DNA of 64,000 nucleotides from the NCBI RefSeq assembly GCF_947623445.1, contig NC_135244.1, positions 24,180,860 through 24,244,859 of the forward strand, read 5' to 3'. The position numbers and the translations under genes were made by a program. This DNA comes from Clavelina lepadiformis. Lineage: Eukaryota; Chordata; Ascidiacea; Aplousobranchia; Clavelinidae. Position 1 is the first letter of the stretch. The number at the start of each line of letters is the position of its first letter. Shown piece by piece: positions 11,578 to 40,282 of this stretch. Below the pieces are notes generated by a model. The model was not told where the DNA came from, ran no database searches, and saw only the letters and a list, made by a program, of their open reading frames with translations.

Positions 11578-12471
11578 CTAGGAAGAAGTGTTCGCGAATT
11601 GCAAGAATTGGTTGGCGAAGGAATACCATTCATCTCTCTCCTTCTCGTTCTCGTAATCTTCGGCTCCCCGCAGCATGTTCAATGCCTTCGTGGCCTGATC
11701 CACAGCTTCTTGGGTCTTGCCCTTGATGTGGTTCATGTAAGCGAGCGATCCAAACGTCATGGCATAGATTTTACGTTTAATCGCTTGATCTCCAAACTGA
11801 GCATCCATTCCTCTTATGGCCAACTCCAGGAATTCTAGATCTGCTTCGCTATTTTCGACGTAACAATGGCAAGCACCCAAGTAACAAGCCCCCTCGCATT
11901 CCATCGCCGCCTTCAGTTTAAGATCCGAGCTCTTAACAGCTTTTATTCGGTCGTATAGAGGTCCAGCTGGATTGGGAAGACTTGATCTTTGATTTGGTCT
12001 ATCAAGTTGTTCATAAGAAACTCTTCACCAACCTTTGCAACGACCTCGCCACAACCAACCAACATCTTCAACTTGAGTTCAGCACCGGAGATATTCTCAC
12101 ACAGGTTGATCGCCCATTTCATCAGCGACAGTGACGTCGAAAGCTGCTTTTTCTCAACCAGCGAATTACCGATTTTTATGACGTCTTGAACAACTACGTC
12201 ACAATCAGCGCAGCTCTTTTTGGTAGAAGTAGCAACGAGTTGTTGACATTCCTTGTCGACGTCATCAGTGTTTCCACTTTCCAGCTTTGATTTTATCGAA
12301 GTTATCTTGTCTTGGAAGAAGTTGTCTGAAAACAAAACTTTCTCGAGTAAACATTTATGCAGTGGAAGAAGAATTAGAATCATCCCGGGTTTGAGCTATT
12401 GGTGAGGATTATCTCATGGCTACAACTGTGTAACAGAAATCGGTCTTACCCTGCTTAGACGTGTCTGCCAT
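11578..12471 (-). pseudogene. Paralogue D with a 2-bp frameshift
   Basis: Exon 1 is 12450-12471 (ATG at 12471, 22 nt, reading MADTSKQ, donor GGTAAGA) and exon 2 is 11578-12325 (acceptor TTTTCAG), the same structure and phase as copy A. Exon 2 is 748 nt instead of 746. An extra TA at about 11954-11957 (gtcgtatagagg where the other copies read gtcgtagagg) shifts the frame after DLYDR and gives a stop at once (DLYTTE). After the insertion the family frame continues undamaged to FLQFANTSS, so the lesion looks recent or could be polymorphic. The internal Met of A-C is replaced (ATSTKKSCADC). The upstream half would make a protein of about 130 residues if translated. Confidence 0.7.
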
Positions 12472-14184
12472 CTTGATCGACTTCCACTGGAAAGTTGCTT
12501 CTCAAAACACAAAGACCAAAGGTTGTTTAGCTATTTCACTTACCTAGGTGCTTACTTGCTACGATGTGCAATAGACAGTTGCATTATTACGACTTGTTTC
12601 GATCGCATTCGACTTAATTGAGAGCGTTTTATTTTAAATATTACACGGTAGCTTGGCTGTTAGAGAAGAATGATTTCAGTAGCGATTGCGTCCTAACACT
12701 TTTGCAAGTAAGCTGATGTTGCCGGTTAACAGTCGTATTTATTCATATCCGGTGTGCTGGTTTCCGCCTGAAAACTAAACTATTCACCACATTTGTGCCT
12801 GCGAACGTTCATAGTGAGGCAACAACACGAACGGAATTCAGTCGATCAAAGTCTAGCAACGTGTGACGGTGTTCTTGCGTTTTGTCTGGTTTCAGATGTC
12901 AATTCACTTGACTCAAGTTACTTCTTTCAAACGACTCAGCCTGAGCCTTAAAACGTGGATGACTTTGTTACGAAGGTCACCGGTCAACCTACCAACGCAC
13001 ATCTCTGCACACATTCTGTGGTTGAGATTTCTTTTCATTGAGGTTATATCATGAACAACTACAGCCAGACAATAGCGCGATATTTCACGCAATGTCGGGG
13101 GCGGCCAAACACTTGCTCGACGTAGGAGCCTCCTTAGGTAAAACAGAAATATTCGAAAACGATTCTTATGTCGCAGACAATGCTCCGTGATATGTCACAA
13201 ACGCCTGAGATGTCAACTGTCTTGTTTCTGATTTATGTGGCTGCACGTCACCACGAACCAAGTCACGCGAACACGATGGCGCCGCCAATATAGAATAAAA
13301 ATAATGACCGAAATAGATTAAAATTGTAGCGACATCAATCGCAACAAAATGGAACAGATTAAAGTGGAGCTTTTCTACACCGTCATCCATGGTTTGTCCA
13401 GCATTGCAATATCGCTTATATGTTGAGGCTGGCTTACAGACCAACCAACCAACTAACCAATCAGATGACGTCACGCGTAAGCGCCATTTGTTGTCGAATG
13501 TAAGCAGGGTTTCCAACTAATTTGAATTGAAATGGACACTTCTTCGAAATAAATAAATAAATAACAATTAAACGACAAACTCTAATCTGATAGAAGGTCG
13601 CTTTGTTAAGTGCCAAGTGAGGTATGTCCCGACCTAGAAATTTTACTTCAATTATCTCATCACTGCCTAGAAATACAAACCACGAGCTCACTGCGATTCA
13701 ATTAAATGAAATTCACAAAATGTTAAATCTTGAAAAAATGACGTCATATAACACGTGTGCTGAATTAAGACCAGATATTTGAGAAAGTGACCAGGACATG
13801 AAAGCACCATAAAATGATGATTGTTGACAAAACAACGCCTCGATGGTCGTGGTTCAACAGAACAACGATTGATCTTCAATAAAATTATTTCATAAAATAG
13901 CAAGAAATAGTCGAGCATATTGACGTCATAATAGAATAAGGCGGTGACGCAAATAGAAGCTGATCAATACGGCGACATGCTCGGTAAAATGATTTAAAGA
14001 AAAATCTCTCAACAAAAAGAATATGAAGAAAATTTGGAAGTGCCTTGTTTGTTATAAAAAACACAATGACGTCATAATCAAAGAGAAAAAACACACTGCC
14101 GTCCTGATATCGGTCATCAGAGTCAGAATCGTCCCATTCACGAACTATTTCGTCATCAAACTCATCTTTGTCGTTAGGTTCAAG
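12472..14184. other. Intergenic region between paralogue D and FBH1 3' end
   Basis: Nothing genic is supported. Several TGACGTCA palindromes start here (about 13466, 13739, 13921, 14067) and mark the beginning of a long stretch rich in this motif. A short (aaat)n run lies near 13550. Minus-strand open frames at 13166-13691 overlap one another in different frames and show no splice signals that would link them. Confidence 0.45.
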
Positions 14185-30264
<16,080 letters not shown>

Positions 30265-31309
30265 CAACTTTCCTGATACAGCTTCAAGATTTATGTTATT
30301 GCATCATAATTATTAAATTCTTTCTTCCTTAAAAATAACAAACAAACATAAAGAAAATGGGACTATATCAGATCACTTGTCACTGGCTGCTAAAGTAAAG
30401 TGGGATTATAATTTCATAACAACATTTTTATTATAATTCTGCTTGAACAATGATGAGTGTCCAGCGTGTAGCCCTACACTGTACACTATCTGGCTTTGAG
30501 CTGCAATTTCCAAATTAATAGAAAATGACCACACACTCACACACAACTGGTCCGGAAAGCGAGGCAGAGTGAGACGCTCATCACAGCACAAGCAGAGGAA
30601 GAAGAAAGAGGTGGAATTGCTTCAATGAGGACGTATATGGGGATGTGATGCTGTCAGGTCCTATAAACCAGACTTTGCAGTCCAGTCTATATTAGTGCGT
30701 AAGCCCCATTAGGAAAAGCCAACTCACTGACTTATCACTCAAACTGCCTAAAACAGGTTACACTGAGAAGTACCTGTGCATGGCGATCTTTGACGGGAGA
30801 ATCACGAGTGCAAACGGTGCATGCGATTAGATAGGACAGGGACACAACAATTTTTGGCAACCTCAACTTGTTCATTATAGATTTAAAACTGATACTAGCC
30901 TACTATTCACCGAACCAAAATTCCTTTTTTCCGTTGTTTGGTGATTAATTGGCTTTAAATAGACTTGAGCTGAAAAATATTCAGCTTCCATGGCTCGTCT
31001 AATACACTAAATACAGTAATTAACTGAATAATATTGCAAGCCTGCATTGTAGCCCAGACTGCATAGTATGGCAACAGCACACCCAAGATTTTTTTGCAAA
31101 ACGGTATTTCACAGCAGGACAAATCAGTGTCTCCAAAATAAAGGAATTTATCAAATCAAATTTACTAAATTTATCACCGATTTGAATTGCAAAAATGGGA
31201 AAAACGGATTTATCTTTCGATTTCTAACGTAAAAGGCGGCACCCTTGCCTGTACAAGCATCGGGCAGCCTTGGGTCACGAGTCGCAGTGCACACCAGCTG
31301 CTTCCATGC

Positions 31310-31400
31310 ACACTGAAATTTTGCCTCCGCACCCACGAGATCTTGGCGAAAACTGTCATATTCTGTAGACCGGCTTCTAATGGTGCATAACCGTCAGCAT
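31310..31400. repeat. Dispersed repeat, first copy
   Basis: Similar to 55925-56035: cgcacccacgagatcttggcgaaaactgtcatattctgtag matches the second copy at cgcacccaagatgttgctgagaacagtcatactgtgcagtct and again at tcgtcgaaaactgtcgtac. Family and borders are not known. Confidence 0.5.
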
Positions 31401-32141
31401 TTAACTTACTTTCTCCTTTAGATTTTACGGAAAAACACAAAAACAAACATTACAAGCAGCGATATAATTACAGTGATACTGTCTGTTTTTATGACCTTTG
31501 TGTTTTTGCCCTACAGACCAGACCATTTCGTTTTCATTTTCTGGCTACCAACAACCCCACAATTGTTCATCTTCGCGTGCAAGTTTTTAGGGGATTTACC
31601 ACCTTCACTACCAGCTTTTTGGAAGGTTGAAACTTTAAAGTTGCAAGTGTTAATTGTGTTAGCAGGGAAATGTTCCTCTTAATTTTACTACCTATTACAA
31701 TTGGAATTGTATTCTGTAACTTCCAATGATACGAAAATCACACAAAGTTTGTCCTCTGCAAAGTTTTCTAGCAAACTAGGTCCCTGATGGCTGATGATGT
31801 GAAAAGCCTGTACTTCCATTGTGACGTCATCAACTTCACTCTGATTATGGGTTTGAATTGGCAGAAGGCAAGTGCTAGCACAGTTAAAATATTGAATGCT
31901 GCCATATCTACTATTGAACCACATTGAGAATTGAAGTTGAAACCTTGGATAACTTTTTCAAGATAACTGCGTAAGCGATCAAGTTTGCGCTCAACAGTCA
32001 AAAAAATAAAGAAATAGTTATAAAAACACTAACAAACAAAGTTGCTCTAATATAGTTTTATATATTATTCAGCAGAATTTACGATTTTTTTGTTTTTCCC
32101 CAATTTACAACTTTGGACCAGGCGCAAGTGAGGCCCACCAC

Positions 32142-32285
32142 CAGGTGAACAGGAGCAAGTGTCGTCAATGCTTTGTGCAAGGGAATTACGGTGCCACTGG
32201 GTGTAGAACAGGAAACCTGAGCCGCATTCATTGCGAGGCCAGCGCTCGAACGACTCGGCCGATCCTTTATACGTGGATCGTATAA
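32142..32285. repeat. Dispersed repeat (SINE-like candidate), first copy
   Basis: About 130 bp shared with 56160-56290, starting gaacaggagcaagtgtcgtc and running through ggtgccactgggtgtagaac, gcgaggccagcgctcgaac. The second copy carries a small tggtac insertion. High similarity and lack of coding content fit a short interspersed element, but no tRNA promoter boxes were verified. Confidence 0.6.
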
Positions 32286-32399
32286 AGGGAATAGAGTTTC
32301 AATGAGTTCGATGAGGAAATGAGTCTGACAATGCGCTGCCTTGAAGCGTCATTGCTTTTCACTTAACTCACAGATGCATCGTTAAACTGTAGTTACGTA

Positions 32400-33560
32400 A
32401 AATGTGTGAGTGCTTCACTATCTGAAACAACTTACTCGAAAACTCGAAAAGTTGGAACACAATTACTTCATTTTTGAAAACAAAATTTATCTTCAAAAGA
32501 AAGGCACAGATATGGGAGCTCACATGGCACCCCAGTACGCCAATAACTTATGGCTCGACTCGAAGAGGACGTTATATCCTATTTTCCTCTGAAACCACTC
32601 CTTTACTTGCGTTATATTGATGACATATTCATGTTCTGGACTCACGGTAACGATAATCTTGTCAAATTACACCGGAAATTTGCGAAGCTCGGCTACCAAA
32701 ATGATCTCACAGAAGAGCAAATCGAAAAAGTCAGAAATAAATCACGCCATAAGCTCCTCGAATAAGCCTTAAGAGTCGTACAGGGCTCCACTGGTCATGA
32801 CATTTTCTCCACAACTGGGACCCATAAAGCGTATAACTAAAGATCTACACTCAATGCTATCTTTCCAAACCAACGTCTAATAACTTACTGACAACCTCCC
32901 AACCTCAGAAATCTCCTGACATCGAGCAAATTATCCGACACATCTGAAGAATTGGGAACATTCCCCTGCCAACACACTAGATGTCAACTGAGTCCGTACA
33001 TCTACACAACTGACCGAGTAGTCGGCCCAAATGGATCTACGCATCGCATCAGTGGAAGATTTCAATGCAACAACACTAACGTCATCTATGTCCGCCATTT
33101 CAACTCACCGGGCCATGACATCAACGATTTACGCATCACCGTATTAAGAAAATTAATTTCTAATAACCGCCTTGATCGCAGAATTGAGGAACAGCGCACC
33201 ATTCACTTCTTTATTGTATTAATGACCACCTTAGCAGAGATTCCGGTTTTATGGAAGTTTATAAATAAATATTCATTATTTGACTTTAATACGTTTTTAT
33301 TCTCGTTTTCCTTTCATTTACCGATTTATTTTATTTTGTTACGTCATTAAAGATTTTGTGATTGCTTGGATCCATGTAGATATTACGTCACAATTGCGAT
33401 TGTGGTTTCCACGCAGACATTCACCTAGCAATTTTGAAATATTTTTTACCATTTCACTGTACACCTGAAGAAGCAAGCTTATGCTTGCGAAAGCTCGTGT
33501 CGAAAAATATAAAGTTAACCTTCAGAGCGCCAAACTATATCCTGATTCTTTTTTACTCGA
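32400..33560 (+). mobile_element. Decayed Penelope-like retroelement (RT and GIY-YIG remnants)
   Basis: Three broken frames in order. At 32410-32592 a reverse-transcriptase segment has GTDMGAHMAPQYAN. At 32550-32765, in another frame, it continues with YLRYIDDIFMFWTHG, the catalytic YxDD motif in the form typical of Penelope-like elements. At 32952-33220 a segment (GTFPCQHTRC, FQCNNTNVIYV, FNSPGHDINDLRITVL) matches the linker/GIY-YIG endonuclease part of the same elements. Frameshifts and missing pieces show it is dead. Near 33470-33510 a stem motif follows (CTGAAGA, AGCAAGC paired with GCTTGC, then GAAAGC). Confidence 0.8.
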
Positions 33561-34225
33561 AACCTGGAGGTGGAGTGGTCCTATTGAGAACATGCAGTCA
33601 ATTTGTTACTATACATTCACTTGGCAATGAATTGTCAACAGATTGTTTCGTCTTCCAGCTTCTGTTGGGTGCGCGCATGACGACGCATTGTGCTGATCGA
33701 CGTATTTGACCAAACTTCTATAGGCCTACATAACTAAGATTCATTTTATTTGCAGACTTTCTGCAGCGATCATGGCTTGTTATCTTTAGCCAAACAGGAC
33801 AAAAACATAAAAATGAAAGAAAATATGCAAATTCACGACCGATGGCCAACAACGTCCTCCACTATACACCTGCTATTGGCTTAAACTTAAACTCCGAGTC
33901 CCTTTGTTCGATTATATAAAGTGCTGCGGGCGCGACCTGTTAGAAAGACAATGGAGACTGAAATGAGCATCCAGGTGAGAATAATGATAGGGTGGAGCGT
34001 TTATTTTCATTCTCAGGAAAGTTGCAGTTTGCACAGCCACTCATTATTTTGATGTCGTTTTATTTGCGCGTAATACACATTCACCCGTATGAAATAGACG
34101 AAGTTAAAATAAGTTAATCAAGCATGCACAATTCACTTAGACTGGTGAACGGCCAACTGTGGTAACAGTTTACAAATTCGATTTGTAAACAAAGCACCGA
34201 TTAAAAAGTTTGTGAAAATCAGAAC

Positions 34226-34330
34226 TTGCACAACAGCCATTGCTCAGTAGCCGGGGCTCGAGTGATGAGGAATCATCGCCGGGTTTAAGTCGTGCAAAGA
34301 CTTTCCTCGGTCCGGGGATAAACATCGTGA
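34226..34330. repeat. Dispersed repeat, copy 1
   Basis: Shares with 57450-57515 the order cag..g.gctcgagtgatgaggaatcatc, gggtttaagtcgtgcaaagactt. The core holds a small inverted repeat (gatga..tcatc). Family unknown. Confidence 0.5.
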
Positions 34331-36040
34331 CATCAGCGCGAGCCGGTTATAGGTATAAGATATCTATGTCCACAAGTCCCACCAGGATTGTGCAAATGCT
34401 TCCACCGGAGGGTGCTAAATGCGTTCACTGCACCACCCGCGAGCAAGTAAGTTGGTGCCTCGCTCATAGAAATCACGCACAGAAGCTGTTTCATCATGAC
34501 GCTTATTCTATCGACATCTTAAAGCAACTACTTCTATAGTAGACAAGACTTCACGCACGTCATACCGATAAAAGCTGCGAGTGTCTACGTAAGTTTGTCG
34601 GACACCGGGAGAGAGAAAGACAGAAATGAAGAGGATTAATGCCGGAGATTAATTATTGAGAAATAGAATTGTCTAATAGTTAACAATAGTTAATAACAGT
34701 AATAATAGTTAATAATAGTAATGATTGTTATAAATAGTAATATTACGCGGCAGCTCGACTGATCCCAGGTTAGATGGTGACGAGATGAGCTGTTGTAGGC
34801 GACAGAGACCAAGCAGATAAAGGATGGAAATTATGTTGTGCGCTAGAAATGCGTCGCAATAAATTTCAATCTGCGATCGAGAACAACGTGGCCAAGCATA
34901 CCAAGCTAGGCTACGACAATTAGGCTTTACTTATAGGATGTGTCATATTTAGATTCAGCAATTAAGTTAACGCTGGAAACAATGTCGCATCAAGCCTACA
35001 CTTCGACATTGCCCTCCTAACGGTCATGCTGTACACGCTGTACCGTCAAACGCAAATTGTATAAACTATGTCTATAAGCATTGCCAAGTAAATTTGGATG
35101 AAAACTGTTTCGCGAGCGAAATATTGATTATTACTGTCACAAAACTTCGTATTTACATCGATCTTGGTTGTGTTGCCCTGTAATTTCTGTTATTTAACGT
35201 TGTCACATGACAATCTTTCACAAACTAGATTTGCAGATCCTTGATGACCTTATTATGCAAAGGAAATATGACCCTGAATTCAATTCTCGATTAGATTAGC
35301 CCTTTGCTGATATGCCGCATTCATTATGACGCCATATGACCTTTATTACGTTATAATCAGGTTAAAAATAAGCAACACCGGTTTGAAACGGATGTTGCTA
35401 ACGAGTTCTGTGCCTGGTTGTTGTGCCTGGTTGCGTTCAGATGATTTGCTTTAAAACGAGGAAATGCGCCACGGTACCCTACGCACAATTACATCACATT
35501 TATGATGGTTGGTCAATCATTTTAGACATCCATCGCCATTTTAGACTCGGGTTATTTCATAAACAATTGCCAGCATTGTAAAATTATGACGCACAAAATG
35601 TAGAAGAAAAATGTGAAAAATGCGTAAAGCGCGTTTTGCGTGAAAAAGACGTCGCAAGGTTCAATGCGTCGATTATTACGTTGTAATCCTCTTTGTGTTC
35701 ACTTAGTCACGCTTGGTTAACCTTAAGGCCAATCCGCTCTCTTTTGTGATTGTAGCGTTTCTGAGATCAACGGGAAGGTTTCTCGGCCAATTCTTGAAAA
35801 GCAGTTTTTTTCTGGACGAGGCTAAATTCTAAATCAGCTAAAAGACAAAGAAAATAGAAAATAAATCTTGATTGGAATGAGTGACAAAGATCAAAGCAGG
35901 CCGCTCAGTTAGGGTTGATTGAGTCACAATAGGGCGTGTTTGACGTCATTATGAGGTTCACAAAAAGTAAGCAAGAAAGAAGATTTGTCGAAAGATCAAT
36001 CTTAAACCGATCTGCTGAAATTTGAGGGGAGATTATTCTA

Positions 36041-36066
36041 GCGATGGCGATGGCGATGGCGATGGC
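36041..36066. repeat. GCGATG hexanucleotide microsatellite
   Basis: Four perfect GCGATG units followed by a partial one. No gene is known to overlap it. Confidence 0.85.
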
Positions 36067-36585
36067 TTCTTTATTAAGGTTCGCTGCAACGCCGACGGCT
36101 ATGCAAGGAATGCGGTTTAAGAACAAGTCATCGTAAATTGTTTTGACTGGTATAAACGCTTTTAACGGCGTTTAGCTTTGCAAGTTGTGTTTGTTTATTT
36201 GCTCAATTGGCAACTTAGTGACGCAATAGATCAACAAACAAAGCGCTCACGACAAAAATTTGGCGACAAATTTCGAGTTTGTAATCATGAAGTTGTACTT
36301 TCCGTTGAGAATCAACAGAATATTCAGAAAGTTTCTATTTGTAACGAAACGTCCGTCACAGTTTAACATAAAAGTATTTTGATCGTTTTGTTAATTCTTT
36401 GAATTACTGATCCAACAATAGGACGCCAAAGTTGGTGTTTGACCAGCGAAAGTACAAGTTTAAGAACCACCATGAATTATGCATTCGCTCTCATCATCGT
36501 CAAACTTCTCGCAGGCGCGTAAAGGTCACTACGTCATGCTAAAGGGGAAGTGTAAAGATCGCTTGCGCCCGTAGAAACCCTACGA

Positions 36586-36660
36586 CAGGGGTCGGCAAAT
36601 GACCCAGGGGTGGATCCGGGGTCTGGTCTCGAAACAAAACATCGCGGGCGGAAGAACTCA
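36586..36660. mobile_element. Solitary hAT-type transposon end
   Basis: CAGGGGTCGGCAAAT is the common start of many hAT elements and resembles the TIR of the complete element at 14737. No opposite end was found nearby, so this is probably a truncated copy. The inner border is a guess. Confidence 0.35.
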
Positions 36661-37587
36661 AGAAATGGCGACTCACAAGATGAATTTAATCGCGCGCAAA
36701 TCGATTCAATTCTGCTAAATTTTTAATGCAAGGTACCGGGTGCGCTCTGGTGGTGATTTGAATGTTCGAAAAACGTCACGCGGAGTGACGGTTGTGACGT
36801 TTAGACTCGTCACAAGACAATTGTTTTCAAACAGTTTAGTTTTGTGACTAAAAAATTTACCAGCAAGGGTCGCTATGTACGACAAAATACTCCAAGTTTT
36901 TTTTGTCTTAGCTGTTAAAGAAGTGCGGTCAATATTTAAATAGCGCAACATCTACGATTACAACAATCAATGCAACTGTTCTGTTGCGCTGTTAGCGTTG
37001 GCTTTGCATCATACGAAGGTTCGATGCGACTTTACATAACCACACCGTGTCCTGGATTACTTTGATGTCTCCGTCCAACATGAGACATCAAGTTACGGAT
37101 AAAATGAAAATAGTTCACACGAGAATTACTTTGCCCAGAGCACGCATATGGGCTTGTAGGTCACTGTCGGAAGGTTTACGTAAAGGCAATTAAAGCAATG
37201 AATCCAACGTCAAACATTGCGTCAAGTCAACCTAATACCCGACGCAAGATCTGCGCCAAAACGGCAACTTTACGTCGGAAAATTTGCGCTTGAATTATCC
37301 TTCGTCACAAATAAACTTCATGGAAACGATATTTTCAACGTTCGAATCTTTCACGGCCACGTGATTAAACCTCAGGGTAAGAACAAAGCCGTTAATTTCA
37401 ATTTAAATCACCATGAAAGTTTTTTCGCTCCGTTATTTCAAACCATTTCGCTTCGTCATATTTTCCTTTAATATTATGCAGGTTAAAATGACCTAGTAAT
37501 ACCCTACTGGGTTATTTAGGAAAAACGTTTGTAATTTTTTAGTGTACCTACCTGTGCAGACCTGGACCCTAGTAAGCCTTGCACGTG

Positions 37588-37798
37588 ATGGCAAATAAAC
37601 AGAACGTTGCCATCGCCAACGTCAGCCCGGTTTATGACGAAATAATGGACAGGAAATGGATAAAAGCAAAACGCTCAAGGAAAGGTTGCATGAGGGCGAT
37701 AGAGAGCTGCATGTCGAATTGCTTCTTGGTGAAATGTCTCGAATTTTTCTGCACGTCCTGGGGCGGAAATGACGCAGATCTGGCGACTGACGCGTTTG
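37588..37798 (+). CDS. KChIP alternative first exon 1a (Cys-rich)
   Basis: ATG at 37588 begins 70 codons plus one base and ends at donor TTTG|GTGAGT, phase 1. That phase matches the acceptor of the common exon at 48343. The frame carries a basic stretch (KWIKAKRSRKG) followed by spaced cysteines (CMRAIESCMSNCFLVKC and LEFFC). This recalls vertebrate KChIP N-termini whose basic-plus-Cys segments are palmitoylated for membrane delivery. An upstream in-frame TTG extends the frame but is not a plausible start. Use as a first exon is inferred from phase, strand and position and not from transcripts. Confidence 0.65.
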
Positions 37799-39864
37799 GT
37801 GAGTTTGGAAATATTTTTGGTGTTTCAAATCTAATTAAACAATTCGATGTGTATTTTTATGAACGCACATTGGCTGTGTTCAAGCCGTGCCCAGTTGGAA
37901 GTTTTCGTTCTTGTGGGCGCTTTTATGAAAACTATGTTCTGCTACAAATGACAAACAATTGTGGGGAAAGTTCTTTGACCTAACAAGACCTTGTTTAACA
38001 ATCGACTTCAGTTTCGTGCATAAACTGCTGCAATAAACGGCTGGGCCTATGAAGTTGGTCCAGAAACTGCTCTGGTTTAAAAACTTTTTCCAATAAAATT
38101 CGCGTTAACCTTGATCATTTACAGCGGTTACTCTACGTCCGAGCTTCTTAATAGCGTGACGTCATTTTTGGCATAAGTTACTTCCGATGGACAAAGCTGA
38201 CGTTGCAGACTTTCTTTCTATGAGGCTTCAACAACACGATGCACGGTGAGAGCAGTTTCATGAACGCGGTGGGACGCAAAATAGCGGAAAGTTACCTTTG
38301 AACAGGTTCTTATCTCCCTGAAGCGGCCGCTAATCACGTGACTGCTAAAGACGTGAAGAAATTCACTGGTCTAAACAGGGGTATTCCCCGGGTCGTGGCC
38401 TTAATCTCCAGGAAAGGTTTGGATTTGGGATGAGCCGGATCCATTCCATTGTGACGACATCGGCGTAATTAAATCGATTTGTGACGCGCAAACACCTCGC
38501 CAGTCTCGATCATGTCACTTGATCGAACTCGTAACAAGGGATATTGTGACGTAATGCATAGCGAGCCGTGTTGTCAAGCGCTAATTAGATGAGGTGAAAA
38601 AGTCGCGCTAGGGCGCGCAGGGAAGCTGATGATGTCTATCGAGACTTTATCACGTCATGGTTGAGCGCGACCGACGCGATTCTGTTTCTTCTTCGATTTC
38701 AACGAAAACTCATTTATAAGAAACTTCGGTCGTAGCTTCAAGCAACTCGGTATCCAGGTCCGTGAGTTTTAGGACAAATTTTATAATAAAAATTTCTGAC
38801 GTCTTATTGTATTTGAATTAGCGAGAAGGCAAAATATCAGCATTTTTCAGTTGAGGAAACAACTGAACTGAAGCTCAGCAAAAAAGTTTGATCAAACTCT
38901 GCAGTTTTATATAATTGCCGCATTTAAAAGCAGCAGAACAAACAACCGATTGTTCACGTAACTAACGAGAAAGTTTTTGTGACTTTAAGTTGAACCAAAC
39001 AAGAGTTTTTAATCTTAAAGAACATCAGTGTGCTTGGTATGACGCAACATACGCGATGCTATGACGCAACATATACGATGCTACAAATCATTTGTAAACG
39101 AGCGGAACAAAATGTTTCTAAGAAAGCTCTGACGTTGCCAGGTTTGTGCCGACTGAGGTTTGTGCAATTCTCAGAGACAGGTTTGTTTATAAAGTCAAGG
39201 GCTTGTCATTTATAATTCATTCTCAGCCCTTGATGAGGTTCTAATGCGGCTTATTCAGGTCTAGAGTGGACGAGATGAGCTTACGCTGAGTGTCTCTTAA
39301 AAGAGACGACGAATATAGATTGTGACGAAAAAATTGACTTGACAAGTTGAAAGTTCTGGGACAAATTCGTGATCGATTTTGATTTCTATGAAGTCTGAAA
39401 AGCAGAGCCATTAACTTTTCCTCAAAGTAACTTGATGAAGAAGAAATTACGTCACAAAGCGATTGAAGGAAGGCGCGGTGCAACGATCAATAACGCGCGA
39501 TGCAAACTGATTAGAACCGCGACCAGTTCTAATTTAACTCTGGTCAGCTTCGTCGTCAGCTGCAGACAGAGAAAGGATTTTATTCAACGCTGCTCTGTTG
39601 GATTTCTATTTTCAAACAATGCGGTTTATGTTTAGAGGTTACTGACTCTCTGTGGGTGACGTAAGCTTATTTCTTGAAAAGTTTCAAGAATTACCCAGAT
39701 CTGACGTCATCAGTCTGCGTAGAAAGTAAAAGTTGCTAGTGGGGGGAGGGTCTCACTTTCGTGTTGTTTTTTGAGATTTCTCTTTGTACAGAAAAAACTT
39801 GTTTATTTTTCCTTTTTCAATTCAGATGTTTTAGGTTCTGAAAACTTTGAAAAATGACGTAACA

Positions 39865-40282
39865 ATGACGTTAAAGTTTGATCGAAGCTACCGAAAGGAG
39901 TTTCCCTCCTCTGCGCGGAAGTCGACTGCATCCGAGGGCAATTATTTGCGGACAAAGGAACAGGATAATCGATATCTTGATGCTGTTGTTTGTGACGAAA
40001 ACAATGAAACCGCCGCATTTCTGGCTGACAGAGATCACCCGACCCGATGTCGCAGCAAGAAGTCAGAGAAAGCCGGACTTCCGTCATCTTCGAGAATTCC
40101 CGATCGCAACTTCCTTTCAACTTCTTGCTGTGTGACGTCACCTGTTCTTGTCGCCACAACAACGGAACCGGCCTCCGTGGCGCCAACTGGCGGGAAGGGG
40201 AAAAGCTGGCGAGATATTTTGCTTCAATTCTTATGGAGGTTGACGGGGTCATTCAGGGGCGTGTTTGAAGGCAGGGAAACAG
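39865..40282 (+). CDS. KChIP alternative first exon 1b (long polar N-terminus)
   Basis: ATG at 39865 begins 139 codons plus one base and ends at donor ACAG|GTGAGT, again phase 1. The frame is rich in Ser, Arg, Lys and Asp. It ends in an amphipathic segment (SWRDILLQFLWRLTGSFRG) that could sit on membrane, a typical place for the KChIP N-terminal module. A TGACGTCA lies inside the coding part (40133). Confidence 0.65.

Larger units (their letters stand above)
30265..32399. other. Intergenic region upstream of FBH1
   Basis: FBH1 promoter side. It contains two stretches of dispersed repeat (about 31310-31400 and 32140-32290) that recur near 55925-56300. No coding exon is supported. A TGACGTCA occurs at about 31824. 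Confidence 0.45.
33561..37587. other. Intergenic region between retroelement and KChIP
   Basis: No exon supported. It contains a repeat related to 57450-57530 (about 34226-34330), low-complexity taataacagtaatagt repeats (about 34675-34745), a (GGCGAT)n run (36041-36066) and a solitary hAT-type end at 36586. The open frame 34240-34539 is mostly repeat. Confidence 0.45.

Noticed and set aside
13166..13691. Overlapping minus-strand frames as possible 3' exons of FBH1
   Set aside because: The FBH1 frame ends naturally at 14185 after the second CxxC pair, matching the family C-terminus.
32142..32285. tRNA gene or tRNA-derived promoter in the SINE-like repeat
   Set aside because: No convincing cloverleaf or paired A and B boxes could be traced by eye.
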